A stretch of 64,000 nt of DNA, from assembly GCA_003426165.1 (NCBI GenBank), contig QUAH01000006.1, positions 62,001 through 126,000 on the forward strand, in the 5' to 3' direction. This document shows positions 35,764 through 44,976 of the stretch, in pieces (within the stretch, counting starts at the first letter, position 1; each line of letters begins with the position of its first letter). Position numbers and translations under genes: made by a program. Origin of the DNA: Candidatus Saccharicenans subterraneus (GTDB lineage Bacteria; Acidobacteriota; Aminicenantia; Aminicenantales; Saccharicenantaceae). The notes beneath the pieces were generated by a model, which saw only the letters and a program-made list of their open reading frames with translations, ran no database searches and had not been told where the DNA came from.

Positions 35764-37122
35764 ATGACCCCAGGAGCCTGGAAGTTTCTGGCCTCGGTCA
35801 GGCTGGCCATTGCTCTGCTCATTATAATAATCATCCTGGCCATAATCGGCACCCTTATTCCCCAGGAACAGGAAGCAGATTTCTACAGGCAGCACCTGCC
35901 GAGGTCATCTGCTCTCATTCTTTTCCTCAACCTTGACCATCTCTATCGTTCTCCCCTCTTCCTGAGCCTGGTTTTTCTGTTCCTGCTCAATCTTTTATTC
36001 TGCGCGCTGCAACAGTTGCCGGCCAGGTTCAGGCGGCTGAGAATCCAGGAGGAACCAATTACGGGCACCGGCTCAGAAGTGCCTGAGCCGCGGGACCGCT
36101 CCCGCCTGGAACGATGGCTGGGAGATGACCTGCCCAGGCTGGAGACCATTTTCAGGAAACGCCGGTACCGGGTCCGACTGGTCACCACGGAACAAAAAAA
36201 AGTATTTCTGGCCAGAAAGGGCCTGCTTGGACTTTTCGGTCCGGAGCTGGTTCACCTGGGTTTGATCGTCATCATTGCTGGCGGGTTGATTTCGGCCATC
36301 TTCAGCCAGAGAATATCCATCGCCCTGGTCGAGGGGCAGACTGAAAAAATCCCCGGCCAGAATTTTTTGTTGCGGCTGGACAGGTTCACGACTGAATATT
36401 ACCCCGATGGCTCGGTCAGAGACTGGAAGAGCCTGGTTTCAGTCCTGGAAAATGGCCAGGTCAGGCTCCGGAAGACCATCGAGGTTAACCATCCCCTGAA
36501 ATACGGCCGGTTGAGTTTCTTCCAGATGAGCTACGGCCAGGACTGGGACCAGACCAGCCTGGAACTGGAAATAGGATGGCCCGAAGGGGGGCTTCAAACC
36601 ATCCGTATCAAGACTGGAGAATCCATAAACCTGGAAAATGGGGCCAGGTTAAAAGCACTGTCCTTTATCCCCGATTTCCAGGTGGATTCCAGGGGCCAGG
36701 CCTATAGCCGCTCGCCGGAGGCTATCAATCCGGCCGCCCTGGTGGAAATGGTCGAGGGCGACCGCCAGGTTTTTCTGGGCTGGGTCTTCTTCGGACATCC
36801 CGATCACAACCGTTATCAGCGCCAGACACTGCCCGGGTTAAAAATCAACCTTAAGAGCTTTTCCGCCCCGACATTTTCGGTGCTCGAAGCTTCTTCCGAC
36901 CCGGGAGCCAATCTGGTCTGGGTCGGTTCAGGGCTGCTCCTCCTGGGCCTGCTGGCTTCTTTCTACCTGCCTTACAGAGAGGTGCGCCTCGGGCAAAGGG
37001 CCGGGACTCATCCGGTCCTGTTGACCTATGCCCGGAAGAACCGCGAAGGCTTCCGCCAGGAGGTAAGCAATCTACTGGGCCTGGCCGGTAAAAAAGAATT
37101 GAAGGACAAGACCGATGAATGA
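35764..37122 (+). CDS. resB: Cytochrome c biogenesis protein ResB
   Basis: A protein of 452 residues of the ResB/CcsB family. It has an N-terminal helix pair (WKFLASVRLAIALLIIIIILA at about 5-30, then IGTLIPQEQEADFY), a helix at about 57-78, another at about 155-175, a large periplasmic segment (about 180-395) and a last helix at about 400-420. It forms a complex with CcsA that carries haem out and attaches it to apocytochrome c (system II). The stop overlaps the start of ccsA by eight bases. No ribosome site is visible before its ATG, suggesting coupling to the upstream rrf2 gene. Other system II parts (ResA, CcdA) are not in the window. Confidence 0.92.
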   Translation: MTPGAWKFLASVRLAIALLIIIIILAIIGTLIPQEQEADFYRQHLPRSSALILFLNLDHLYRSPLFLSLVFLFLLNLLFCALQQLPARFRRLRIQEEPITGTGSEVPEPRDRSRLERWLGDDLPRLETIFRKRRYRVRLVTTEQKKVFLARKGLLGLFGPELVHLGLIVIIAGGLISAIFSQRISIALVEGQTEKIPGQNFLLRLDRFTTEYYPDGSVRDWKSLVSVLENGQVRLRKTIEVNHPLKYGRLSFFQMSYGQDWDQTSLELEIGWPEGGLQTIRIKTGESINLENGARLKALSFIPDFQVDSRGQAYSRSPEAINPAALVEMVEGDRQVFLGWVFFGHPDHNRYQRQTLPGLKINLKSFSAPTFSVLEASSDPGANLVWVGSGLLLLGLLASFYLPYREVRLGQRAGTHPVLLTYARKNREGFRQEVSNLLGLAGKKELKDKTDE

Positions 37123-37927
37123 ATTTTCATTCCTGCTCCTGGCTTTTATCACCTACCTGCTGGCCATGCTGGCCGGCTTTACTTCTTTCTTCAGGGCCGG
37201 AAGCAGTTGGCGCCGGGTTTCTTATTACCTGGGACTGGGCGGCCTGATGCTCCACAGCGTTTCCCTGATTACGCGCACGGTTCACAGTGGCCAGGCCCCC
37301 TTCACCACCATGTACGAATCGGTAAGTTTCCTGGCCTGGAGCTGTGTCCTGGCGGTCATCATCTTTGAACGAAAATTTCGCCTGGAAAAAACCGGACCTT
37401 ATCTCTGGCTGGTGGTGGTGGCCCTGATGGCCCTGGCTTCATCGCCGGCCCTGCCCAAGGCAGTTTCGCCGCTCGTTCCCGCCCTTCAGAGTTACTGGCT
37501 GTGGCTTCACGTTTCGGTGACGCTTCTGGGAGAAGCCTTCCTGGCCGTGGCCTTCGTGGCCAGTCTTCTTTATCTTCTAACCCCCGAAAAGAAACTCAGC
37601 CAACCCGGCCAGGAAGCCAGGAGAGAAAAACTGGACCAGCTGGCCTACCGGGCCGTGGCCGTCGGCTTTCCCCTGTTCACCCTGGGGGCACTGGTGTTCG
37701 GCATGATCTGGGCCAGCAAGGCCTGGGGACGCTACTGGGGCTGGGACCCAAAGGAAGTCTGGTCGCTGATCACCTGGCTGTTTTACGCTCTTTACCTTCA
37801 CACCAGGCTGGTCCATGGCTGGAAGGGCAAAAAATCTGCCTTGATTGCAGTCCTGGGTTTTCTGGCTGCCCTGTTTACCTTTTTTGGCGTTAATTACTTC
37901 CTGAGTGGACTCCACAGCTACGCCTGA
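37115..37927 (+). CDS. ccsA: Cytochrome c biogenesis protein CcsA/ResC
   Basis: A protein of 270 residues with eight hydrophobic segments. The haem-handling WWD motif is clear: GRYWGWDPKEVWSLITW (about 208-224). It is flanked by conserved histidines in WLWLHVSVTLLGEA and in ALYLHTRLVHGW. The first part (LMLHSVSLITRTVHSGQAPFTTMYES) matches the family. It exports and ligates haem for c-type cytochrome assembly together with ResB, which overlaps it by eight bases. A respiratory or electron-transfer c-type cytochrome is therefore expected elsewhere in the genome. Its end lies about 243 nt from the convergent folD gene. Confidence 0.94.
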   Translation: MNEFSFLLLAFITYLLAMLAGFTSFFRAGSSWRRVSYYLGLGGLMLHSVSLITRTVHSGQAPFTTMYESVSFLAWSCVLAVIIFERKFRLEKTGPYLWLVVVALMALASSPALPKAVSPLVPALQSYWLWLHVSVTLLGEAFLAVAFVASLLYLLTPEKKLSQPGQEARREKLDQLAYRAVAVGFPLFTLGALVFGMIWASKAWGRYWGWDPKEVWSLITWLFYALYLHTRLVHGWKGKKSALIAVLGFLAALFTFFGVNYFLSGLHSYA

Positions 37928-38013
37928 GATGGCCTGGAACCAGCCCGAAACCACCCGGCTGGCCTCCGCTAAAAAATTTGCACCCTCGATAATAACTTCT
38001 GCCCGAAAAACAT

Positions 38014-38035
38014 CATATGAAAAGATATTCATATG
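38014..38035. repeat. Perfect 8-bp inverted repeat
   Basis: CATATGAA (38014-38021) and TTCATATG (38028-38035) flank AAGATA between the convergent ccsA and folD genes. It is A+T-rich with no U-tract, so it may be a protein-binding palindrome rather than a terminator. Confidence 0.4.
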
Positions 38036-38170
38036 TCATCCTCGGAGAAAGCTCTACCTGAATGGCCTCCGGACAGGCGGTTTAAGCCCGTTCTCCATCG
38101 CCAGGATTATATGGACGGAATTATAGGGTTTTTCCCGGGTGCCCTTAGTTCTTAATTACGAAGCTTCTAT

Positions 38171-39052
38171 TTAGACAAGCGTGCGTTCGGCCGCTTCAAT
38201 GGTGTTCATGAGCAGCATCGTAACTGTCATCGGGCCAACCCCACCGGGAACCGGAGTAATGGCCTCGGCCTTTTCCTTGATGGCTTCAAAGTCGCAGTCT
38301 CCGACCAGCCTGAAACCTTTGGGTGAGGTGGGGTCGGGGACGCGGTTGACACCGACATCGATCACCACGCAGCCTTCTCTGACCATGTCGGCGGTGATGG
38401 CCCGGGGAGCTCCCATGGCCGCCACCAGGATATCAGCCTGGAGAGTAAACTTTTTCAGGTCGGGCGTGCCGGTATGGCAGACGGTGACGGTGGCGTTGGC
38501 CCCGGGTTTTTTCTGCATCAGCATGGCCACCAGGGGCTTGCCGACGATGTTGCTGCGGCCGCAGACCACCACGTGCTTGCCCTCGGGGCTGTAGCCGCTG
38601 CGAACCAGCATCTGCTGGACCCCGTAGGGAGTGCAGGGCAGTGGGCAGGGCTCGCCCCGCAACAGCCGGCCAACATTTATGGGATGAAAGCCGTCAACAT
38701 CCTTCTCCGGCGAGATAAAATTTATTACCTTGTCCGGGTTAACCCACTTGGGAAGCGGCAACTGCACCAGGACACCATGAAACCTGGGGTCGCGGTTAAG
38801 CCGGTCGACCGTTTTCAGAATTTCTTCCTCCGAAGAATCAGCCGGCAGGTGAACTGTTTCTTCGAAGATTCCGACTTCCTCAGCCCCCTTGGCTTTGGCC
38901 GTCACATAGGATACCGAGGCCGGGTCCTCCCCTACCAGGATGACACCGAGACCGGGGATTACTCCCTTCTGTTTGAGCGTGGCAGCTCTGGTTTTCAATT
39001 CCTCTCTGATAGAAGCGGCCACTTCTTTCCCGGATATGATTTTAGCGGGCAT
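38171..39052 (-). CDS. folD: Bifunctional methylene-tetrahydrofolate dehydrogenase/cyclohydrolase
   Basis: A protein of 293 residues with the two-domain FolD layout. The catalytic region has SVSYVTAKAKGAEEVGI (Y and K of the active site), GVLVQLPLPKWV and DVDGFHPINVGRL. The NADP-binding domain has VVCGRSNIVGKPLVAML and later ITPVPGGVGPMTVTMLL. The enzyme interconverts 5,10-methylene-, methenyl- and 10-formyl-tetrahydrofolate in the cytoplasm. The ATG at 39052 lies 4 nt after GGGAGGAG; a longer frame from 39067 begins on that ribosome site. It is monocistronic, with a promoter at 39083-39111. Confidence 0.96.
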   Translation of the reverse strand: MPAKIISGKEVAASIREELKTRAATLKQKGVIPGLGVILVGEDPASVSYVTAKAKGAEEVGIFEETVHLPADSSEEEILKTVDRLNRDPRFHGVLVQLPLPKWVNPDKVINFISPEKDVDGFHPINVGRLLRGEPCPLPCTPYGVQQMLVRSGYSPEGKHVVVCGRSNIVGKPLVAMLMQKKPGANATVTVCHTGTPDLKKFTLQADILVAAMGAPRAITADMVREGCVVIDVGVNRVPDPTSPKGFRLVGDCDFEAIKEKAEAITPVPGGVGPMTVTMLLMNTIEAAERTLV

Positions 39053-39082
39053 TTTCTCCTCCCTCATTAAGACTGCCTCAAT

Positions 39083-39111
39083 AAATTAGCCGACTTTATC
39101 TTTCCAGTCAA
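39083..39111 (-). promoter_or_regulatory. Sigma-70 promoter of folD
   Basis: TTGACT (39106-39111) and TAATTT (39083-39088) on the minus strand are separated by 17 bases, about 24 nt before the GGGAGGAG ribosome site. Confidence 0.65.
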
Positions 39112-39253
39112 TAAGAATCTGGGGTTATGATTGAGCTTCAATCGGTCTGACCTTGTTTCGGACCCCCCGATTATAAAACAGAAGACGAAAAAGCCTGGGG
39201 CCTGTTTTCGAGCAGTCTGGACTGAGCCGGTTTTGTTCTCCCCCCGATCGTCT

Positions 39254-40393
39254 TCAGAGTTTTCTTTCCAGAACTATCTTTTCTGCAGAATCAACCATGA
39301 CCAGGAAATCACGGTTCTGCTTGGCTCTTAAGAGGGCCCGGTCAGCCCGGGCATAACACTGGAATAGGTCCCGCAGCTCGCGACCGAAGGTGATGCAGCC
39401 GACGGAAAAGGTGACCGGCCACTCCACCCCCTGGCTTATCGTCTGGAACTCAGTTTTCAGCTTCATGAAAATGTTAAGGATGTCCACCTCGTTTTTTACT
39501 TCAGGAAAGAAAAACCCGAGCTCGTCGCCTCCGAGGCGCCCAATCAGGTCGGAAGACCTCATCTTCCTGGCTATGACCTGGCCCAGGTTCATCAGGATTT
39601 CATCCCCGAGCAGGTGGCCGAGGGTGTCGTTTATTTCCTTGAAACGGTCCAGGTCCAGGATGCAGAAGGCCGAAAGCTCCCCGTTTGATTCTCTCCTGCT
39701 CAACAAACGCTTGGCCTCATCCATGAAAAAGCCCCGGTTAAGCAGACCGGTCAAGCTGTCCACCTCGGCCAGCTTTCTCATAGAGATGCCGTGGAGGAAA
39801 TTATCCCGGTTCAATCTTTCCAGGTAATAGGCCACGGCCATGCCGATCAGGTTGGCCGAAATCAGGAAAAAATTGTTGTTGATGAAGACGTGCCTGGGTA
39901 AGGGATTGACCCACAGGCTGACCAATTCAAAACCGAGGATGATCAGCAGGCAATTCAACGAGGCCCGGACAAAACGCAGCCCCAGGAAAGTGTAATTGTA
40001 AATCAGGACCAGCATCAGTCCCTGAGAATAAAGATAGAGAGCCGGGTCCGGAATGAGGGCCAGCATGGCCAGAATCCCTCCGCCCCCGGCCAGAATTCCC
40101 AGGGAGGCTATCTCCTGGTAGTGCCGGATAAAAAATCCCTTTTTGAAAGACAACAGGAAGCAAACAATAAGAACCGGGTTAACGATGGCAAACCTGATAA
40201 ACCAGATCCAGGACCAGAGGGGACCGACGCTGACCGAATCCAGGACGGCAAAGACCGAGTACAGAAAGATGGCCAGGGCTATGGCCCAGCGGAAACGAAC
40301 CACGGCCCGCTGGTGGTAGCTGTCCAGGAATTTCTTTTCCAGCTCGGCGTTGCCGAAGGTCAGGGTCAGCGGATTCAGGGTCGAGTTGGACAT
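39254..40393 (-). CDS. Membrane-bound diguanylate cyclase (GGDEF domain)
   Basis: A protein of 379 residues. Six hydrophobic segments fill about 30-195, a membrane sensor of unclassified type. The GGDEF domain follows from about 210 to 370. Its active-site loop reads GRLGGDELG, that is GGDEL with leucine in place of the last phenylalanine. It is preceded five residues earlier by RSSD, which fits the product-inhibition I-site (RxxD). DSLTGLLNRGFF and LDLDRFKEINDTLGH are standard. It should make cyclic di-GMP, although the GGDEL variant may alter activity. The ATG at 40393 is preferred because the frame from 40456 begins with TTG inside the -35 region of the promoter. Confidence 0.9.
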   Translation of the reverse strand: MSNSTLNPLTLTFGNAELEKKFLDSYHQRAVVRFRWAIALAIFLYSVFAVLDSVSVGPLWSWIWFIRFAIVNPVLIVCFLLSFKKGFFIRHYQEIASLGILAGGGGILAMLALIPDPALYLYSQGLMLVLIYNYTFLGLRFVRASLNCLLIILGFELVSLWVNPLPRHVFINNNFFLISANLIGMAVAYYLERLNRDNFLHGISMRKLAEVDSLTGLLNRGFFMDEAKRLLSRRESNGELSAFCILDLDRFKEINDTLGHLLGDEILMNLGQVIARKMRSSDLIGRLGGDELGFFFPEVKNEVDILNIFMKLKTEFQTISQGVEWPVTFSVGCITFGRELRDLFQCYARADRALLRAKQNRDFLVMVDSAEKIVLERKL

Positions 40394-40427
40394 CTCTCGG
40401 TTAATCCTGCTCAAATAAGTCCATAAG

Positions 40428-40456
40428 ATTATATGAACAGGGAAGCTACAATGCAA
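40428..40456 (-). promoter_or_regulatory. Sigma-70 promoter of the diguanylate cyclase gene
   Basis: TTGCAT (40451-40456) and a perfect TATAAT (40428-40433) are 17 bases apart on the minus strand. The start point near 40421 supports the ATG at 40393. Confidence 0.7.
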
Positions 40457-40561
40457 TAGTCATGAGAATATTTTTCCCCTTAAATTATCTGGTTCAAGCC
40501 GGCGACCTTTTTTCCCGAAAACAGGCCAGGACACAGGTCATTCTGGCCACAGGCCGCGGGT

Positions 40562-40590
40562 TTGCTTGATAGGATTAAATATGCTAAAAT
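40562..40590 (+). promoter_or_regulatory. Promoter of the yebC-ruvCAB-queA operon
   Basis: TTGCTT (40562-40567) and TAAAAT (40585-40590) are separated by 17 bases, about 30 nt before the yebC start. Confidence 0.6.
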
Positions 40591-40619
40591 TTTTTCGCAC
40601 TCAAGTTAAGGAGCAAGCC

Positions 40620-41375
40620 ATGTCTGGACATTCAAAATGGCATTCTATCAAGCATAAGAAGGCCGCCGTTGACGCCAAGAGAGGCAAGATGTTCACCAAG
40701 CTGATAAGGGAAATCAGCGTGGCGGCCAGGGCAGGCGGAGGCGACCCCGAAAAAAACCCCCGACTGCGCAAAGCCATCGCCGATGCCAAGGCCGTGAATA
40801 TGCCCTCGGATAACATCAAGAGAGCCATCATGAAGGGCACCGGCCAGCTGGAGGGCGCCGCTTACGAAGAAGTCGTCTACGAAGGTTACGGGCCGGGTGG
40901 AGTGGCCATCTACCTGACCGCCCTGACCGATAACAAGAACCGCACCGTGGCCGAACTCAGGCACATCTTCTCCAAGTTCGGTGGACGCATGGGTGAATCG
41001 GGCTGCGTGGCCTGGATGTTCAAGCGGCAGGGTTACATAGATGTCGAAAAATCCAAGGCTGACGAAGAAAAACTCCTGGAGATTGCCCTGAACGCCGGGG
41101 CCGAGGACGTCCGGGACGACGGCAGCAACTTCGAAATAATCACCACCCCGGAAAAGTACGAAGCGGTCCTGGAAGCCCTGAAACAGAACAACATCGAAAT
41201 CTCCACCTCCAACGTCGGTTACCTGCCCCAGAATTACGTCAAGCTGGAAGGCAAGCAGGCCGAACAATGCCTGAAGCTCATCGAAGAACTGGAAGACCAC
41301 GACGACGTTCAGTCGGTTTCAGCCAATTTTGACATAGACGAAGAAGAAATAGCCAAGTATTCCGCCGCCAGCTAA
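40620..41375 (+). CDS. yebC: YebC/PmpR-family protein
   Basis: A protein of 251 residues. The N-terminus [20 protein letters not shown] is the family signature and fixes the start; AAGGAG lies 6 nt before this ATG, whereas longer frames begin inside the promoter. The three-domain body includes [43 protein letters not shown] and [15 protein letters not shown]. YebC proteins were long annotated as transcriptional regulators. Some members are now known to help ribosomes through proline-rich stretches. It leads the ruv operon, as in many bacteria; ruvC starts 17 nt after its stop. Confidence 0.95.
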   Translation: MSGHSKWHSIKHKKAAVDAKRGKMFTKLIREISVAARAGGGDPEKNPRLRKAIADAKAVNMPSDNIKRAIMKGTGQLEGAAYEEVVYEGYGPGGVAIYLTALTDNKNRTVAELRHIFSKFGGRMGESGCVAWMFKRQGYIDVEKSKADEEKLLEIALNAGAEDVRDDGSNFEIITTPEKYEAVLEALKQNNIEISTSNVGYLPQNYVKLEGKQAEQCLKLIEELEDHDDVQSVSANFDIDEEEIAKYSAAS

Positions 41376-41391
41376 TGGAATGGCCTGCTAA

Positions 41392-41904
41392 ATGAGGGTG
41401 CTCGGCATAGACCCCAGCCTCCAGTCGACCGGTTTTGGTATCGTCGAAAATGAGGGGGAAAAACTCCAGGCCGTTGCTTATGGAATCATCAAACCAGAAA
41501 ATCGGGCCGAGTTTCATCACCGTCTGAACGAAATCCGGACCGAGCTGGAAAAGATTATCGAACAATTTTCCCCGGATGAAGTGGCCATCGAGAATCCCTT
41601 CTATGCCCGTAACGTCAGGACGGCCATTTCCCTGGGCCAGGTGCGGGGAGCGGTCCTGGTGGCCCTGGCCTCCAGGCATTGCCCTCTTTTTGAGTATTCG
41701 GCCCTGGAGATTAAGAAAGCAGTCACCGGCTACGGGCAGGCTGAGAAAGACCAGGTCCAGCGAATGGTCAAGATCCTGCTTGACCTGGAAGATGACCGCA
41801 TGCCGCTTGATGCCTCTGATGCCCTGGCCGCGGCCATCTGCCATCTGAACAACCGAAGGCTGGAGCTCGGGCTGGAAGAAAATCATAAGAAAGAGAAAAC
41901 ATGA
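41392..41904 (+). CDS. ruvC: Holliday junction resolvase RuvC
   Basis: A protein of 170 residues with all four acidic catalytic residues: D7 in VLGIDPSL, E67 in VAIENPFYARN, and D140 and D143 in LDASDALAAAICH. It cuts Holliday junctions symmetrically, acting with RuvA and RuvB at the end of recombination. The stop overlaps the ruvA ATG by four bases (ATGA), so translation is coupled. The hydrophilic tail (LEENHKKEKT) is not conserved. Confidence 0.96.
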   Translation: MRVLGIDPSLQSTGFGIVENEGEKLQAVAYGIIKPENRAEFHHRLNEIRTELEKIIEQFSPDEVAIENPFYARNVRTAISLGQVRGAVLVALASRHCPLFEYSALEIKKAVTGYGQAEKDQVQRMVKILLDLEDDRMPLDASDALAAAICHLNNRRLELGLEENHKKEKT

Positions 41905-42488
41905 TTGCTTATCTCAAAGGAAAAATCCTTCAGAAAAAGCCGGGCGAAGTGGTGGTGGCCACCGGGGGCGTGGGTTATTCCCTGCTCATTCCGCTTTCCA
42001 CCTATTTCAAGCTGGGAGAAGCTGGCTCGGAAGTTGAACTCCAGGTTTATACCCACCTGACCGATGATTCGCTTCAGCTCTTTGGCTTTCTGACGCCCGA
42101 AGAAAAGGCTATCTTCTTAAAGCTCATCACCATTTCAGGAATCGGGCCTAAAATGGCCATCAATATTCTTTCCGGCATAGAACCCGGGGAGCTGGAAGAG
42201 GCCGTCCGCGACACCAACGTCACCAGGCTGTCGATGATACCCGGCATCGGCAAGAAAACCGCGCTGCGGGTGATAATGGAGCTGGCCGACAAGATCGAGA
42301 AGAAAGAGAGGGTCCTCTCCCGGAAGGAATCAAAAGAAAGAGAAGACCTGGTCTCGGCCCTGGTCAACCTCGGCTTCCGCCGCAAGGAATCGGAACAGGT
42401 GGTTGACCTGACCATAGGTTCCCTCGGCACCCAGGCCGGGTTTGACCTGCTGCTCCGGGAATGCCTAAAAAGAATGTCAAAAATCTGA
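41901..42488 (+). CDS. ruvA: Holliday junction DNA helicase subunit RuvA
   Basis: A protein of 195 residues in three domains. The OB-fold (about 1-62) begins MIAYLKGKILQKKPGEVVV. The tandem helix-hairpin-helix region has ISGIGPKMAINILS and IPGIGKKTALRVIMEL. A flexible linker (about 135-148, rich in K and E) leads to the C-terminal domain that contacts RuvB. It binds four-way junctions as a tetramer and loads RuvB. It overlaps ruvC by four bases; ruvB starts 42 nt downstream. Confidence 0.96.
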   Translation: MIAYLKGKILQKKPGEVVVATGGVGYSLLIPLSTYFKLGEAGSEVELQVYTHLTDDSLQLFGFLTPEEKAIFLKLITISGIGPKMAINILSGIEPGELEEAVRDTNVTRLSMIPGIGKKTALRVIMELADKIEKKERVLSRKESKEREDLVSALVNLGFRRKESEQVVDLTIGSLGTQAGFDLLLRECLKRMSKI

Positions 42489-42530
42489 TTTTATATTATA
42501 GAATAGGATAGAAAGGAACACAGGCCAGAG

Positions 42531-43544
42531 ATGCCGGCAATCCTGACCCCGGTCAAGACCCGCGAAGACGTTCTGTTCGAAGATAGCCTCCGCCCGCAGA
42601 AGTTTGACGACTTCATCGGCCAGGAAAACATCAAGGCCAACCTGAAAATTTTCATCCAGGCTGCCCGGAAGAGGGGTGAACACCTGGACCACGTCCTTCT
42701 GTACGGCCCGCCCGGCCTGGGCAAGACCAGCCTGGCTTACCTGATTTCCAAGGAACTCGGCGTGGGCATCAAGCCGACCTCCGGGCCGGTAATTGAAAAA
42801 GCCGGCGACCTGTCGGCCATCCTGACCAGCCTCCAGGACAAGGAAGTTCTTTTCATTGATGAAATTCACAGGCTCCATCCCTCGCTTGAAGAAATCCTCT
42901 ACTCGGCCATGGAAGACTTCAGCCTGGATGTCATCATCGGCCAGGGGCCCGGAGCCCGGAGCCACAAGCTGAGGATAAAGAGGTTTACCCTGGTCGGAGC
43001 CACCACCCGGGCTGGCCGGATCACCGCCCCGCTGCGCAGCCGCTTCGGAATCGTCCACCGGCTTGATTATTACCAGGTTGAAGACCTTAAGAAAATCATA
43101 ATGCGCTCTGCCCGGATCCTGGGGGTTAAAGTCGAAGAGAGCGGCGCCGAGGAAATTGCCAAAAGAGCCCGCGGCACACCCAGGATTGCCAACCGCCTGC
43201 TCCGCCGGGTCCGTGATTTTGCCGAAGTTAAGGGCGATGGACAGATTGACGCCAGGATTGCCCGCCGGGCCCTGGACCAGATGGAAGTCGATGTGCTTGG
43301 CCTGGACGATGTTGACCGCAAGATTCTTATGACCATCATGGAAAATTTCGGCGGCGGGCCGGTCGGCATCAATACCATCGCCGCGGCCATAGACGAAGAA
43401 AAAGACACCATAGAATCGATTTACGAACCCTACCTGATGCGGCTGGGTTTCCTGGAGAGGACACTGCGCGGCCGCAAGCTAACGGCCAGGGCCTATGAGC
43501 ACCTGGGCTTCAAGCCCCCGGCCAACCAGAAAAAGCTGTTCTGA
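42531..43544 (+). CDS. ruvB: Holliday junction branch migration ATPase RuvB
   Basis: A protein of 337 residues of the AAA+ class. Walker A is GPPGLGKTS (59-67), Walker B FIDEIHRL (D110, E111), sensor 1 lies in GATTRAG, and the arginine finger region [12 protein letters not shown] follows. [15 protein letters not shown] marks sensor 2, and the C-terminal winged helix has [20 protein letters not shown]. It drives branch migration on junctions held by RuvA. It stands third in the yebC-ruvC-ruvA-ruvB-queA operon and is followed by queA after 11 nt, a common bacterial order. Confidence 0.96.
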   Translation: MPAILTPVKTREDVLFEDSLRPQKFDDFIGQENIKANLKIFIQAARKRGEHLDHVLLYGPPGLGKTSLAYLISKELGVGIKPTSGPVIEKAGDLSAILTSLQDKEVLFIDEIHRLHPSLEEILYSAMEDFSLDVIIGQGPGARSHKLRIKRFTLVGATTRAGRITAPLRSRFGIVHRLDYYQVEDLKKIIMRSARILGVKVEESGAEEIAKRARGTPRIANRLLRRVRDFAEVKGDGQIDARIARRALDQMEVDVLGLDDVDRKILMTIMENFGGGPVGINTIAAAIDEEKDTIESIYEPYLMRLGFLERTLRGRKLTARAYEHLGFKPPANQKKLF

Positions 43545-43555
43545 AAAGTTCCAAG

Positions 43556-44608
43556 ATGACCGAAAAAATTCTTCTTAAAGATTACGACTACGAGCTGCCG
43601 CCGGAACTCATCGCCCAGCAACCGCTGCCCGGGCGCGATGACTCCAGGATGATGGTCCTAAACCGCAGCCTGAAGACAATAGAGCATCGCCGGTTCAAGG
43701 AGATCGCCAATTTTTTTGAGCCCGGAGAGGTGCTGGTGCTCAATAATTCCCGGGTTATTCCGGCCAGGGCCTGGGCTGTCAAGCGGGACGGGGATGGAAA
43801 GAGCATAGAATTCCTTTTCATTAAAGAAAAGAAGCCCGGAACCTGGGAAGTACTCTGTCGTCCGGCAAAAAAGGTTAAAGAAGGAGACTCGCTGGTTTTT
43901 GACAGCAACCTGGAAGCCCGGGTAACAGGCCGCGGGCCGCTGGGCCACCGGCTGCTGGAGTTTAACACCACCGAGGTCCTGGCCAGGCTAAAGGAAATCG
44001 GGGTGGCGCCCCTGCCCCCTTATATCAAGCGCAAGAAGGGCGACCCGCGGTTCAAGAAAATTGATGCCGAAAGGTATCAAACTGTTTATGCCACCAGGGA
44101 TGGTTCAATTGCCGCGCCCACAGCCGGGCTGCACTTCACCGAAAATATTCTGGACGAGCTAAAACAAAAAGGCGTTGATATTCAATATGTAACCCTGAAC
44201 GTTGGCCTGGCCACCTTTCAGCCGGTCAGGGTTGAAAAAATCACGGACCACCGGATGCTGGAAGAATCTTTTTACATCAGCCCGGAAACTGCCGGGGCTA
44301 TTAACCTGGCCAGAAAAGAAGGTCGCCGGATAACGGCCGTCGGAACCACGGTGGTCAGGACATTGGAAAGCGCCTGGACGGAGAATGGGCTGCAGGCAGG
44401 AGAACACACTACTCGCCTTTTCATTTACCCCGGGTATCATTTTAAGGTGGTCGAGCGGATGCTGACCAACTTTCACCTCCCCCGCTCCACCCTGCTGATG
44501 CTGGTCTGCGCCTTTGCGGGCTACGACCTGGTCATGGCCGCTTATCGCGAAGCCGTCAGGGAACGCTACCGCTTTTTCTCCTACGGCGACTGCATGCTGA
44601 TTGTCTGA
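43556..44608 (+). CDS. queA: S-adenosylmethionine:tRNA ribosyltransferase-isomerase
   Basis: A protein of 350 residues. The family signature is complete: YELPPELIAQQPLPGRDDSRMM at the N-terminus (here LIAQQPLPGRDDSRM), VLVLNNSRVIPAR, PPYIKRKK, GSIAAPTAGLHFT, and the C-terminal NFHLPRSTLLMLVCAFAG. QueA transfers the ribosyl part of SAM to 7-aminomethyl-7-deazaguanine in tRNA, making epoxyqueuosine at the wobble position. Eleven bases separate it from ruvB. It ends the operon; 368 nt without a gene follow. Confidence 0.96.
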   Translation: MTEKILLKDYDYELPPELIAQQPLPGRDDSRMMVLNRSLKTIEHRRFKEIANFFEPGEVLVLNNSRVIPARAWAVKRDGDGKSIEFLFIKEKKPGTWEVLCRPAKKVKEGDSLVFDSNLEARVTGRGPLGHRLLEFNTTEVLARLKEIGVAPLPPYIKRKKGDPRFKKIDAERYQTVYATRDGSIAAPTAGLHFTENILDELKQKGVDIQYVTLNVGLATFQPVRVEKITDHRMLEESFYISPETAGAINLARKEGRRITAVGTTVVRTLESAWTENGLQAGEHTTRLFIYPGYHFKVVERMLTNFHLPRSTLLMLVCAFAGYDLVMAAYREAVRERYRFFSYGDCMLIV

Positions 44609-44976
44609 GCGGCTATTTTATTAAGAAAAGAATTAACCTCAGCCTGGATTCCTCCCCCGCCCCTTTGAATTCTTTTAAATCTTGATTTTCCTGGCTAATA
44701 TGTTCCTGGACGCAAGAAAATAAATTTGACAGAATTAAATTGATTATTTTATATTTTAACAGATGGGAGAGGGAAAATTCTTATAAAGATTCCTACCTTC
44801 TCAAAGGATGCCAACAGCAGTTTTTGCTGCGCCCCGTGTTCCAATTCAGCCACCTTTTTATTAATTAAAATTTCAACCAAATCAATTCACCCCTATTTAC
44901 CCCGGCCGAATATTCACCTCGTCTTTTGAGTGGTAAAAATCTTATAAGACTTTCCCCGAGTGAAGCCAGATCCCAG
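44609..44976. other. A+T-rich leader region of the second Ser/Thr kinase
   Basis: This gap after queA is visibly richer in A+T than its surroundings. It contains a promoter (44726-44755), a small hairpin CAGCA/TGCTG near 44815-44830 and a CTTATAAG palindrome near 44940. No gene is seen. Confidence 0.5.
44726..44755 (+). promoter_or_regulatory. Promoter upstream of the zinc-ribbon Ser/Thr kinase
   Basis: TTGACA (44726-44731) and TATATT (44750-44755) are 18 bases apart. It would give a leader of about 215 nt before the ATG at 44977. Confidence 0.6.

Noticed and set aside
35746-35766. TATAAC five bases before the resB ATG as a leaderless promoter
   Set aside because: No -35 box is found at the right distance, and resB follows rrf2 by 16 nt, so read-through with translational coupling is simpler.
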